Source: Streptomyces sp. A012304
Lineage (GTDB): Bacteria > Actinomycetota > Actinomycetes > Streptomycetales > Streptomycetaceae
Length of the DNA: 64,000 nt
Assembly (NCBI RefSeq): GCF_026008495.1
Contig: NZ_BQUN01000097.1
Span: 1-64,000, forward strand
Reading direction: 5' to 3'
The notes under the pieces are model-generated. The model was not told the DNA's origin and made no database searches. It was given only the letters and a program-made list of their open reading frames with translations. The translations under genes and the position numbers were made by a program. This document shows, one piece after another, positions 43,348 to 50,857 of this stretch (position 1 is its first letter; every line of letters begins with the position of its first letter).

Positions 43348-43784
43348 GGCCGGGGGTCGGGGCGATCGGCCGGCGGTTCCTGATGGATGATCACATTGCC
43401 GCCCTGGACCCCGAAGGCCTGGCCGTGGTCGCGCGCGTCGACGTGCTGGACCCAGTTCTGCTGCGCCCGGGGCAGCGCGGTGGTCAGTCGCCGCGTCAAC
43501 TCGTCCATTTCGTCGACGGCTTCCGGATGAGCGAGCAGGAACTGCTCCAGGCGCAGCCGCCAGGCCGGCAGCAGACTCCGCCGTGCCGCGTCGGAGTCGT
43601 CCGCGGCACGCACCAGCGCGGCCTCCTCGTCCAACCGCGCGGCCAGCTGCGCCGGTTCGTCCTCCCGGCCGCGTCCCATCACCCGCAGCATTCCGTCGCG
43701 CGCGGCCTGCCAGGTGTCCGTCGCCATCGCCGCGACCAGGGCCGTGGAGGCGGCCGCGGCCAGCGCCGCCATCGAGTCGATCAT
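43344..43784 (-). CDS. Bell-domain-like effector with C-terminal amyloid-type motif
   Basis: The 146-aa protein has an alanine-rich hydrophobic N-terminal helix (about 5-21), further amphipathic helices to about residue 110, and a C-terminal motif GQAFGVQGGNVIIHQ (121-135) followed by a short Pro/Asp tail. The core VQGG recalls RHIM-type amyloid motifs. The motif aligns with residues 4-26 of the STAND protein, starting from a shared QHV. This is the plan of Bell-domain proteins described beside bacterial NLRs, thought to damage membranes once templated into fibrils; the killing role here is inferred. AAGGAAG precedes ATG 43784. The stop overlaps the STAND start, so receptor and effector are translationally coupled. 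Confidence 0.72.
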   Translation of the reverse strand: MIDSMAALAAAASTALVAAMATDTWQAARDGMLRVMGRGREDEPAQLAARLDEEAALVRAADDSDAARRSLLPAWRLRLEQFLLAHPEAVDEMDELTRRLTTALPRAQQNWVQHVDARDHGQAFGVQGGNVIIHQEPPADRPDPRP

Positions 43785-43958
43785 CGGCTTCCTTCCCCCG
43801 TGCTGCCCATGTGTCCCAATCGTGCCACCGACACCGGGGCCGGGGCAGCCCGCTGTCGGACAGTTCCGGCCCGACGCCGGGCCACGGGTTGCCCCGCGAC
43901 GACTTGCGGGTAAGTGCCCCAACCCGGAGCACCGGTCGCGGAGCTGGAGGTGGTCGCG

Positions 43959-44537
43959 ATGTGGAGGAGCAGACGGCGCGCGGATCACGGAGGCCTGAAC
44001 AGACAGTTCGCCATGGCACGTTCCCTGTTCGACGAGGGTGCCCACGAACAGGCCGAGAAACTGATCCGTCAGCTGTTACCGGACTACGAGGCCGCGTTCG
44101 GCAGGTACCACGTGGACTCGATCGGGCTGCGCAACCTGCTCGGCTCGGCCCTCTACGAGCAGCGCAGGCTGCGCGAGTCCGCCGCGGAGCACCGTGAGGC
44201 GATGGAACGCGCCACGCGCGTCCTCGGCGCGGACCACCGGGACACCCTGGGCTACGCGCACAACTACGGCGCCGCGCTGGCCGTCCAGGGCCGCGCCCGC
44301 GAGGCGATCGCGGTCCTGGAGGACACCCTGGGCCGCCGGAGCCGCACCCTCGGCCCGGGGGATCTGGCCACTCTCGCCACGGCGAAGGCGCTGGGCGCCA
44401 CCCTGTACACGGCCGGCGCCACCGCAAGAGGGGTGGCCGTGCTCCAGAAGGCGTACGAGGCGAGTCTCGGTCTCCCCGCCGGGCACCCCGTCCGGGAGGA
44501 CATCGCCAACAACCTGCGCATCGCGCGGGGGTGGTGA
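43959..44537 (+). CDS. Small tetratricopeptide-repeat protein
   Basis: The 192-aa protein consists of about four TPR units of the type found in NB-ARC/NLR-like proteins (HREAMERATRVLGADHRDTL, then AHNYGAALAVQGRAREAIAV and RRSRTLGPGDLATLATAKAL). It has no signal or catalytic domain. The ATG is at 43959 with GGAGG upstream; the frame runs a little further up without a better start. It is divergent from the effector/STAND pair with a 174-bp shared control region, so it may modulate that system, for example as an adaptor or inhibitor. It could equally be an unrelated scaffold protein. Confidence 0.75.
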   Translation: MWRSRRRADHGGLNRQFAMARSLFDEGAHEQAEKLIRQLLPDYEAAFGRYHVDSIGLRNLLGSALYEQRRLRESAAEHREAMERATRVLGADHRDTLGYAHNYGAALAVQGRAREAIAVLEDTLGRRSRTLGPGDLATLATAKALGATLYTAGATARGVAVLQKAYEASLGLPAGHPVREDIANNLRIARGW

Positions 44538-44620
44538 CGCCCCCACACGCACCTCGACGGGCAGCGTGGACGGCTCGCCTTCTACCCGGGCACCCTGCGG
44601 GGCGCTGCCGGGATGCCCAG

Positions 44621-45772
44621 TCAGCAGATCGACTGCGTGCTGTTCACCAGCCTGATGTTGCGGAACGTCGTGTTGGTGCCGCACGGGCTCTCACGTATCG
44701 ACGAGTTGGTCACCGTGAGGTTCTGGACGGTGATGTCGGAGTTGTTGGGGAACTCCGAGCGGGCCGCGAGCCGGATCTCGCCGCCCCCGGTGACGCTGCC
44801 GCTCTGGGCCGCCAGATTCACGTTGTAGCAGTTCTCGATCAGGACCGCGTTGTTGCCGGTGTTGGAGAGGGTCACCCGGTCGATGACCGCGCCTCCGCTC
44901 TCCGAGACGCAGAAGACCCCGCGCCCGCCGCCACGGGCGACGACCTCCCCGACGCGGATGTTCGTCGGATAGCCGCTGCCGATCCGGCCGTTGCGGTTGG
45001 CCATGCGGAAGGCCGCGTAGCCCGTGCCGGTGCCCGCGTTCTCCGCGTCGACCTTGCCGACCGTGGCGTTGACGGTCTGGTTCAGCAGCAGCCCGGACTC
45101 GCCGACGTTGCGGGCGGTCACCGTGCCGATGGTCAGGCCGTCCACGCCGTACGTCTCCACCGCGTGGCTCCTCGCGCCGGAGACGTAGACGTTGTCGATG
45201 CGGACGTTCCGCGTCCACTGGCTGGTGTCGCCCCGGTTGTCGATGCGCACGCCCAGGCCGGAGGAGAGCCGCATGTCGATCTGCCCGAGGACGACGTTCT
45301 GCACGTTGCGAAGGAAGACGCCGTACAGCGGGCTGCCCGTGAGGTTGAGGTGTTGGACCTCCACGTCCCGGGTGCCCCGGGAGTAGACCGGGGCCTGGTC
45401 GCCGGTGCCCGAGCCGGTGACGTTGATGGTGCCGCAGACGGCCAGCGTGGTGTAGCTGGGCAGGGAGATGCGGGAACCGGCGGACATGCTGCCCGAACCA
45501 CGCACGACGACCCGCTCCTTGACCGTGCGGTTGGCGGTCAGGCTGTTCACCGCCGCCTGCACGGCGGCGCGCAGGTCGGTGCCCGTGTAGACGGTGCTGC
45601 CGCCGCGCCGGGCGGTCCAGGTGCCACCGTTGAGCACCGCCTCGGCGTGGAAGGAACCGTCACCGCACGCGGCGAGGGAGGGGGCGGCGGTGGCGGGCGC
45701 GGACAGCGGGCCGGTGGCGGCGAGGAGAGCGATGGCCCCGGTGGCGGCGAGGAGTGCGGCTCTGCGTCCCAT
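44621..45772 (-). CDS. Secreted right-handed beta-helix (pectate-lyase-like) protein
   Basis: The 383-aa protein has a signal peptide (1-30, cut near ATA-AP) and a long parallel beta-helix with repeated NV.ID.V, GLLLNQT and ENAGTGTGYAAF-type coils (about 90-383). The motif VRIDNRGDTSQW resembles neither pectate lyase calcium sites nor GH28 catalytic Asp pairs, so activity is uncertain: lyase, hydrolase or surface-binding protein. Cysteines at the first coil (LAACGDG) and last residues (TQSIC) may form caps. ATG 45772 follows AGAGGA; an ATG at 45817 is possible but lacks a signal. A strong promoter and LacI-type operator lie upstream, which fits induction by plant carbohydrate. Confidence 0.75.
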   Translation of the reverse strand: MGRRAALLAATGAIALLAATGPLSAPATAAPSLAACGDGSFHAEAVLNGGTWTARRGGSTVYTGTDLRAAVQAAVNSLTANRTVKERVVVRGSGSMSAGSRISLPSYTTLAVCGTINVTGSGTGDQAPVYSRGTRDVEVQHLNLTGSPLYGVFLRNVQNVVLGQIDMRLSSGLGVRIDNRGDTSQWTRNVRIDNVYVSGARSHAVETYGVDGLTIGTVTARNVGESGLLLNQTVNATVGKVDAENAGTGTGYAAFRMANRNGRIGSGYPTNIRVGEVVARGGGRGVFCVSESGGAVIDRVTLSNTGNNAVLIENCYNVNLAAQSGSVTGGGEIRLAARSEFPNNSDITVQNLTVTNSSIRESPCGTNTTFRNIRLVNSTQSIC

Positions 45773-45804
45773 GAGGGTCTGTCCTCTCGTCGATCCGATT
45801 CGAC

Positions 45805-45816
45805 TGAATCGATTCA
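45805..45816. promoter_or_regulatory. LacI-type operator upstream of the beta-helix gene
   Basis: TGAATCGATTCA is a perfect 12-bp palindrome with the central CG and TGAA/TTCA arms typical of LacI-family operators. It lies 16 bases after the -10 box. A partly overlapping GATTC-GACT-GAATC repeat (45797-45810) could hold a second dimer. No LacI gene is adjacent; the regulator is elsewhere or one of the two in this window. Confidence 0.65.
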
Positions 45817-45832
45817 TCCTGTGGGGCGGGTG

Positions 45833-45861
45833 AGTCTGGCAACACAGCGCCACGGGGTCAA
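45833..45861 (-). promoter_or_regulatory. Sigma-70-type promoter of the beta-helix gene
   Basis: On the minus strand TTGACC (45861-45856) and CAGACT (45838-45833) are 17 bp apart. The palindrome at 45805-45816 is just downstream, in a repressing position. Confidence 0.6.
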
Positions 45862-45964
45862 TGGATGGAACACATGTGGGTGTTGAGCACCGAGATCGCG
45901 CCCGCTTCGGCTGGGGCGCGGGCCCCACCGGTGTCCGACGGCGGCCCGCGAGGTGTCCGGCCGT

Positions 45965-46489
45965 TCATTCCGGTCGGCTGGGCGGCCCGTCCCGACGGCG
46001 CGTCAGCACCCGCGTGGTGCTGCCGTCCTCCTCGGTCACGTCCCTGACGTGCTCGAAGCCGATCCGGTGCAGCACGGCCAGCGAGGCGCCGTTCTTCGCC
46101 GCCACGGTGGCGTGCACCTCGGTGAGGCCGAGGCTGCCGAAGCCGTAGGCGGCGATCGCCCCGGCCAGTTCTGTCCCCAGACCCTCGCCCCACACAGTCG
46201 GGGCCAGCGCGTAGACGATCTCGTGGCCCCGGACCTCGTCGGTCGGCTTGATCTCAGCGTGTCCCACCAGCAGACCGTCCCGGCGAACGGCCCACACGTC
46301 GAACAGGTTCCGCGCGTAGACCTTCGTGAAGATCCGCCCGAACAGGGCACGGTCCTCTGCTTCGGCAGCGGGGCCGTCCCCCATCCACCGCGACACCCTC
46401 CGGTCCTGGAACAGGGCGACGAAGGCCTCCTCGTCCTCGGGGACGTACGGCTCCAGCAGCAGGCGCTCGGTGCGCAGAGTAGGGCTCAT
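45965..46489 (-). CDS. GNAT-family N-acetyltransferase (RimJ/RimL-like)
   Basis: The 174-aa protein begins TLRTERLLLEPYVPEDEEAF, the usual opening of RimJ/RimL-type GNATs. It contains the acetyl-CoA pyrophosphate-binding turn in VWGEGLGTELAGAIAAYGF and the closing VLHRIGFEHVRDVTEEDGS strand. Members acetylate protein N-termini, aminoglycosides or small amines; the acceptor cannot be told from sequence. The start chosen is ATG 46489, in agreement with family length; the upstream extension to 46603 is not supported. No operon partner. Confidence 0.85.
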   Translation of the reverse strand: MSPTLRTERLLLEPYVPEDEEAFVALFQDRRVSRWMGDGPAAEAEDRALFGRIFTKVYARNLFDVWAVRRDGLLVGHAEIKPTDEVRGHEIVYALAPTVWGEGLGTELAGAIAAYGFGSLGLTEVHATVAAKNGASLAVLHRIGFEHVRDVTEEDGSTTRVLTRRRDGPPSRPE

Positions 46490-46622
46490 GGCCGGCGAAG
46501 CTACCGAAGCGCCCCGCGCGGTCGCCAGCGAATTCCCCGGAGCCTTCACGGAGTCCTGGGAAGGATTTCCGGCCTGTGGGGCGGCGGTCTTTCCATATTT
46601 CACGGATCGGGGATTTGTCCGG

Positions 46623-46655
46623 CCGCCGGGAGAATCGGCTTCTCGCTTCCGGCGG
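46623..46655. terminator. Hairpin downstream of the small secreted protein gene
   Basis: A 7-bp outer stem (CCGCCGG with CCGGCGG) and a 5-bp inner stem (GAGAA with TTCTC) enclose the loop TCGGC, with a 4-nt bulge on one side. It lies 85 bases past the stop of the leftward gene at 46740-47060. It might also be a 5' leader structure of the GNAT gene, although the distance to that start favours a terminator. Confidence 0.5.
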
Positions 46656-46739
46656 GTGAAGGCATGCCGGACACCGGAACAGAGCTGGCCCGGAACCAGT
46701 AGGTCTGGGTCCGGGCCACGGCGCGTACCGGACGCGGGT

Positions 46740-47060
46740 TCAGCAGGGGTGGAACTGCACGAAACGCTCCCCGGCCCACCACGGCATGGTGGCGGTGACC
46801 TTCTGGCCCGGCTCCAGGGTGTAACACTTGTCGGCGATGTAGTGCTGGCCCTGCCGGTTGTACTCGACCTTCACCTGCTGGGTCGTCGTGCATTTGTTGG
46901 TGATCTCGAGGAAGACCGTGATCATGAAGTACTCCCTGCCCTCCACGCAACTGGGCACGGCCTCGGCCGTCGTCCCCGCCGCCTGCGCGGGGCCCTGTAC
47001 GGCGCCGACCAGCGCGAGCCCGGCCACCGCGGCCCCGATCGCTCGGACGATCCTGCTCAT
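46740..47060 (-). CDS. Small secreted tendamistat-like (alpha-amylase inhibitor fold) protein
   Basis: The 106-aa precursor has a signal peptide (cut near AQA-AG, about residue 27) and a mature part of about 79 residues with four cysteines. The pattern PSCV...KC...VKVEY...KCYTLEPGQ...C follows the Streptomyces alpha-amylase inhibitor family (tendamistat: PSCV, GC, VKVVY, CYAVAPGQ, C), which forms a small two-sheet sandwich with two disulfides. The inhibitory WRY triplet of tendamistat is missing and the first Cys-Cys loop is three residues longer, so amylase inhibition is doubtful. It may be a scaffold for another target. The gene stands alone. Confidence 0.55.
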   Translation of the reverse strand: MSRIVRAIGAAVAGLALVGAVQGPAQAAGTTAEAVPSCVEGREYFMITVFLEITNKCTTTQQVKVEYNRQGQHYIADKCYTLEPGQKVTATMPWWAGERFVQFHPC

Positions 47061-47178
47061 CTAGATACCTCCGGGGGTTCACGCGAATGAGGAATCCGCC
47101 CGGCCGTGCGAATTCACCGGGCGGGCGGGAATCCATCCAACGCAGCCGGCGGCGGCGCCTCAACGGCAGATCAAGGAA

Positions 47179-47313
47179 TTAACTGTGGGCGCCGGATGTG
47201 TACATACACGAACACCCGGAATTCGAGGACCGTGACGCATTTTCAGGTTCCTCGCGGGCCACGGCCTCCAGGGCTTCCCGGTACCGGGGGAGGATGTTGC
47301 CGATGCGCTCCAT
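47179..47313 (-). CDS. Possible 44-aa peptide with Ser/Cys-rich tail (precursor-like)
   Basis: ATG 47313 opens a 44-codon frame. The first 25 residues (MERIGNILPRYREALEAVAR and EEPEN) look like a charged amphipathic leader; the last 19 (ASRSSNSGCSCMYTSGAHS) hold many Ser/Thr and two Cys. Codons 1-21 show the strong G/C third-position bias of genuine Streptomyces genes, and the bias drops in the tail, as often seen in precursor peptides of modified natural products. No clear Shine-Dalgarno sequence is present (only GGCGGG), and no lanthionine or cyclodehydratase enzyme is encoded nearby. The peptide could be a RiPP precursor, a toxin-like peptide, or a non-coding accident. Confidence 0.4.
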   Translation of the reverse strand: MERIGNILPRYREALEAVAREEPENASRSSNSGCSCMYTSGAHS

Positions 47314-47605
47314 GCGCACCCGCCATCGGAAGAGGTCCCGTCGCTCATGCGGTCGACGGTCCGCCGTTGCCGTTGTCCCCGCGCTTGCGCAGTGCCGTGC
47401 TCGGTCCCTCCTCGGCGGCAACGGGCTGCTGCCGCCCCACGTACGGGAGATGACAGGGCGGGCTCGTTTGTGCCCGTGATCCCACCGGCCACTGGCGAAC
47501 CGTCAGTTGACGCGCGTATCATCACCGAATCGAGGTGGGGGGGTTCCACCGCAGTGCCATGAGAGGCCGGGGGGTCTCAGCTCAGGCCTGCCCGTATGTT
47601 CTTCG

Positions 47606-47641
47606 CGCCCCACCGATGGCCCAGTTCTCACCGGTGGGGCG
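47606..47641 (+). promoter_or_regulatory. Leader hairpin upstream of the S1 protease gene
   Basis: A perfect 10-bp stem (CGCCCCACCG at 47606-47615 with CGGTGGGGCG at 47632-47641) with a 16-nt loop lies 36 bases before the GTG start. It could be a 5'-UTR stabiliser or attenuator. Apart from this and the possible peptide gene, the 617 bp between 47061 and 47677 hold nothing recognisable. Confidence 0.5.
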
Positions 47642-47677
47642 GTTGCGTTCCGCCGGTACAACCCGAGGGGTTACCGC

Positions 47678-49483
47678 GTGCAGATACGCACCCGTGGTGG
47701 TCGGCACAAGCGCCGCATGACACTTGCCGCACCGGCCGCCGCCGTCGTGCTCGCCCTGGGCGGCACGGCGCTGACGATGTCCGGCTCGCACGCCGCGGAA
47801 GCCGGCGAGCGTCCGGAGATCACCGCCTCCCAGCAGAAGGCCGCTCCGCTCTCCCAGAAGGAACTGCGCTCCCGTGCGGTCGCGGCGATGAAGGCCGACG
47901 TGGCCAGCAAGGAGAAGCTCGTCACCTCGCCGCTGTCGGCCCGGACCACCGCGCCGGCCACGCGCATCATCGGCGGCAAGGAGACCACCATCTCCGCGGC
48001 GCCATGGATGGCCCAGCTCCACTTCGAGGACGCGGAGGGCAACGGCTACTTCTGCGGCGGCGTCGTCGTCGCTCCGTCGAAGGTCGCCACCGCCGCGCAC
48101 TGCGTCAAGGGCATCAAGTGGTACGAGACCGGCACGGTCATCACCGGAACGGACCAGCTCCCCACCGAGAACCCCGACGGCAGCTGGGACTTCCACGGCG
48201 GCGAGCTGCGCGGTGCGTACCGTCAGTGGAACCACCCGCAGTACAGCCCCGTCACGATCGACAACGACGTGGCCGTGCTCACCCTGACCGCTCCGGTCAA
48301 GGCCAAGCCGCTGCCGATCATGCAGAACACCGACACGGCGCTCTACACCCCGGGCACGGACGCCAAGGTGTACGGCTGGGGCCGCACCAGCTCCACCGTC
48401 CCCAACAGCGGCTCGCAGACCCTCAAGGTCGCGGACGCCGACATCAACTCCAATGCCGCGTGCCAGGCCGCGTACGGCTCGGACTACATCGTCGGCCACA
48501 TGATCTGCGCCGGTGCCCCTCCGACCGGTGACGACGCCACCTCCGAGACCACCTGCAACGGTGACTCCGGCGGCCCGCTGGTGGCCGGCGGCAAGCTCGT
48601 CGGCATCGTCTCCTGGGGCGACATCGACTGCTCGGCGCCGGGCAAGTACGGCGTGTACGCGAAGGTGAGCACGTACGCCGCTCCGCTCCGCGCCCGGGTC
48701 AACGACGCCAACTGGAACGCCGACCACACCGCCGACCTGCTGGCGCGCCGTAAGTCGGACGCCACCCTGTTCAGCTGGCACTCCAAGGTCACGGGTCTGA
48801 CCCGCACCCACGACCTCGGCAACTTCGGCAACGTCAACCTGCTCGTCCAGAACGATCTGAACGTGGACGACTACGACGACCTGCTGTACCGCATCGGCAA
48901 CGGTGACGTGTACTGGGACCACTACGTGCCCGGGCCCAACGGCGCCGAGGGCGACTGGCAGTTCAAGCTCGTCGCCAAGGGCTGGGGCAGCCACAAGCAG
49001 ATCCTCGTCCCCGGTGATGTCACGGGCGACGACAAGCCCGACATGCTCGCGGTGAACTCCACCGGCTACCTCCACATCTACGCGGGCAACGGCGTCGGCG
49101 GCTTCGCCGCGCCGAGCCTGGTCGGCGGCGGCTGGGGCCAGTACAACGCGGTCCGCGGCCACGGTGACTTCACCAACGACGGCAAGGCCGACATCCTCGC
49201 CCGCAGCTCCGACGGCTCGACCTACCTCTACAAGGGCACCGGCAAGGCCTCCGCTCCGTTCGCGGCCCGCCGTCTCGTCGGCAAGTTCACCACCAGCAGC
49301 TTCAATGCTCTGATCACCGTCGGTGACGTGAACAGCGACGGCCACGCGGACCTCCTGGCCCGTGACTCGGCCGGCAAGCTCTGGCTGTACCCGGGCAACG
49401 GCAACGGTGCCGCGTCCGGCGGGATCTTCGCCGCACGCAAGGACTTCGGCACCGGCTGGCAGGCGTACAACCTGTTCGGCTGA
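47678..49483 (+). CDS. Secreted S1-family serine protease with C-terminal FG-GAP/VCBS repeats
   Basis: The 601-aa precursor has a signal peptide (about 1-40), a propeptide to Arg96, and a chymotrypsin-fold domain starting IIGG at 97. The triad is His141 (TAAHCV), Asp197 (DNDVAVL) and Ser297 (NGDSGGP). A Thr (291) occupies the position of trypsin Asp189, so arginine/lysine specificity is not expected. The C-terminal third (about 345-601) holds FG-GAP/VCBS-type beta-propeller repeats (DVTGDDKPDMLAV, DFTNDGKADILAR, DVNSDGHADLLAR) with calcium-binding Asp patterns, probably for substrate or surface binding. The start is GTG 47678 with GAGGGG seven bases upstream. Activation needs cleavage after Arg96. 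Confidence 0.88.
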   Translation: MQIRTRGGRHKRRMTLAAPAAAVVLALGGTALTMSGSHAAEAGERPEITASQQKAAPLSQKELRSRAVAAMKADVASKEKLVTSPLSARTTAPATRIIGGKETTISAAPWMAQLHFEDAEGNGYFCGGVVVAPSKVATAAHCVKGIKWYETGTVITGTDQLPTENPDGSWDFHGGELRGAYRQWNHPQYSPVTIDNDVAVLTLTAPVKAKPLPIMQNTDTALYTPGTDAKVYGWGRTSSTVPNSGSQTLKVADADINSNAACQAAYGSDYIVGHMICAGAPPTGDDATSETTCNGDSGGPLVAGGKLVGIVSWGDIDCSAPGKYGVYAKVSTYAAPLRARVNDANWNADHTADLLARRKSDATLFSWHSKVTGLTRTHDLGNFGNVNLLVQNDLNVDDYDDLLYRIGNGDVYWDHYVPGPNGAEGDWQFKLVAKGWGSHKQILVPGDVTGDDKPDMLAVNSTGYLHIYAGNGVGGFAAPSLVGGGWGQYNAVRGHGDFTNDGKADILARSSDGSTYLYKGTGKASAPFAARRLVGKFTTSSFNALITVGDVNSDGHADLLARDSAGKLWLYPGNGNGAASGGIFAARKDFGTGWQAYNLFG

Positions 49484-49506
49484 TCCGTCCGAAACCGCAG
49501 GGTGAC

Positions 49507-49551
49507 AAGGGTCTGTGCGCTTCGTGTCACACACGGGGCGCACAGGCCCTT
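49507..49551. terminator. Terminator between the protease and methyltransferase genes
   Basis: A 14-bp stem (AAGGGTCTGTGCGC with GCGCACAGGCCCTT, one G-U pair) closes a 17-nt loop 24 bases after the protease stop codon. It also faces the convergent methyltransferase gene. Confidence 0.75.
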
Positions 49552-49612
49552 CGCTCGTCACCACCTGGGCCTGCGGCTCAGCCCGGCCCCCTGAGCCGCC
49601 GCGACGGCGCCG

Positions 49613-50458
49613 TCACCGCCCGCCGCGCGGCCTGCGCCAGATCATGATCTCGGTGGGCGGGAGATGCTCCGCGAAGCGGTCGTCGGGTGACGCCTGTCGC
49701 AGGACGGCCCGCAGGTCCCGCTCGAAGTCCGCCAACCGGTCGCCGAACAGGTGCGGGGCGGAGTCGGAACGGGAGAACACCCACGCCACGACGTCGTCCG
49801 CGGCCCGGTCGACCACGTCCCCGGCCGGCACGACATGCCGTTCGAAGTTCTCGAAACCGGCCCGTTCCAGGACGAGGTCCTCCCGGTCCGGCGTGCCGTT
49901 GACGAGCTTTCCCCGCCCCGCGCGGCGCACCGGCCCGAGATAACGGCGCACCAGCTCCCGGATCTCCGCGTACGGGGGAGCGGGCCGCGGCAGCGGCGTC
50001 GGTTCGGCGGGCGGATTCTTGAAGTCGCTCAGGTGGACGAACGCCCCTCCCGGCTCCAGCATCCCGAGCACGGTGGCGGCGACACGGTCACGCTCCGTCC
50101 AGTGGAAGGACTGGGCGAACACCACGGCCCGGAACTCGCCCAGACCGGCCGGCAGGTCCTCGGCACGGGCGGTCACCCACCGAATGTCGGTCACCCCGAG
50201 GCGTGCGGCCTGTCGCCCGGCCTCGGCGAGCATGTCCGGGTCCGGATCGACGCCGACCACCTCGGTGAAGAACCGCGCCATCGGCAGCGACACGATGCCC
50301 GGCCCGCAGCCCACGTCGAGGAGCCGGCCCCGGCCGTCCAGGCCCAGCGCCGTGGCCAGCGTGTCGGTGAAGCCCGGAGCGTACGGCAGCCGACCGCGCT
50401 GGTAGTGGGCCGCGCTTCCCTGGAACAGCGTGCTGTCCCACTGCCATCCGTCGGGCAT
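49613..50458 (-). CDS. Class I SAM-dependent methyltransferase
   Basis: The 281-aa protein shows the class I motifs: motif I LLDVGCGPGIVSL, post-I VVGVDPDPDML, and VVFAQSFHWTERD in place of the usual Asp-rich motif. The opening LFQGSAAHYQRGRLPYAPGF is common in actinobacterial methyltransferases of the UbiE/trans-aconitate-like group. The substrate is unknown; it may be a small molecule. GGAGA precedes ATG 50458. It is divergent from the PP-loop/ATP-grasp pair with about 400 bp between, so a shared pathway is possible but not shown. Confidence 0.85.
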   Translation of the reverse strand: MPDGWQWDSTLFQGSAAHYQRGRLPYAPGFTDTLATALGLDGRGRLLDVGCGPGIVSLPMARFFTEVVGVDPDPDMLAEAGRQAARLGVTDIRWVTARAEDLPAGLGEFRAVVFAQSFHWTERDRVAATVLGMLEPGGAFVHLSDFKNPPAEPTPLPRPAPPYAEIRELVRRYLGPVRRAGRGKLVNGTPDREDLVLERAGFENFERHVVPAGDVVDRAADDVVAWVFSRSDSAPHLFGDRLADFERDLRAVLRQASPDDRFAEHLPPTEIMIWRRPRGGR

Positions 50459-50857
50459 GACGTCTCCGTTCCCTGAGGTCGGTGAGGCCGCCGACTGTAC
50501 TGAACGCGGCATATGGAGCACGGTCCTGCCGTCGCTCGTCAGGCCGGGACGTCGAGGAACGGCAGGACCGCCCCGGCCGGCGGCGCGGATACGCGGACAT
50601 CGTGGTACGTGCCTCCGCTCGAGAGCTCGCGCTCACCGAACGGGCTGTCACGCACAGTGAAAAACCGCGCGCGGTCCACCCGTTTGGCCTAATTCTCTTC
50701 ATGTTTCAACCTGCAAGGCCGGTCGCTCCCGGCGATTCCCGTGTCAAACCCGCCGGGCGCACATGCGCGGCCCGGCGCCGCTGGTGAGACTTCTGAACCG
50801 TTGGGCCACCATCCGGCCGCACACCGGCGGCCAGGTCGGCAAGGGATGGAGAAGCTC
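50459..50857. other. Intergenic region without a supported gene
   Basis: About 400 bp separate the methyltransferase and PP-loop ATPase starts. The region includes a short A+T-rich patch (CCTAATTCTCTTCATGTTTC, 50687-50706) that may mark a promoter for the rightward pair. No open frame here has the codon bias of a gene, and no strong hairpin was found. Confidence 0.5.

Noticed and set aside
43348..44427. N-terminal extension of the STAND protein by about 360 residues
   Set aside because: The extension is low-complexity and overlaps the effector gene, the divergent control region and the TPR gene. GTG 43347 with the conserved motif at its first residues is a better start.
47470..47640. A ydaO-type (c-di-AMP) riboswitch in the leader of the S1 protease gene
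   Set aside because: Streptomyces secreted cell-wall hydrolases often have one, but I could not find its conserved helices here; only one simple hairpin was supported.
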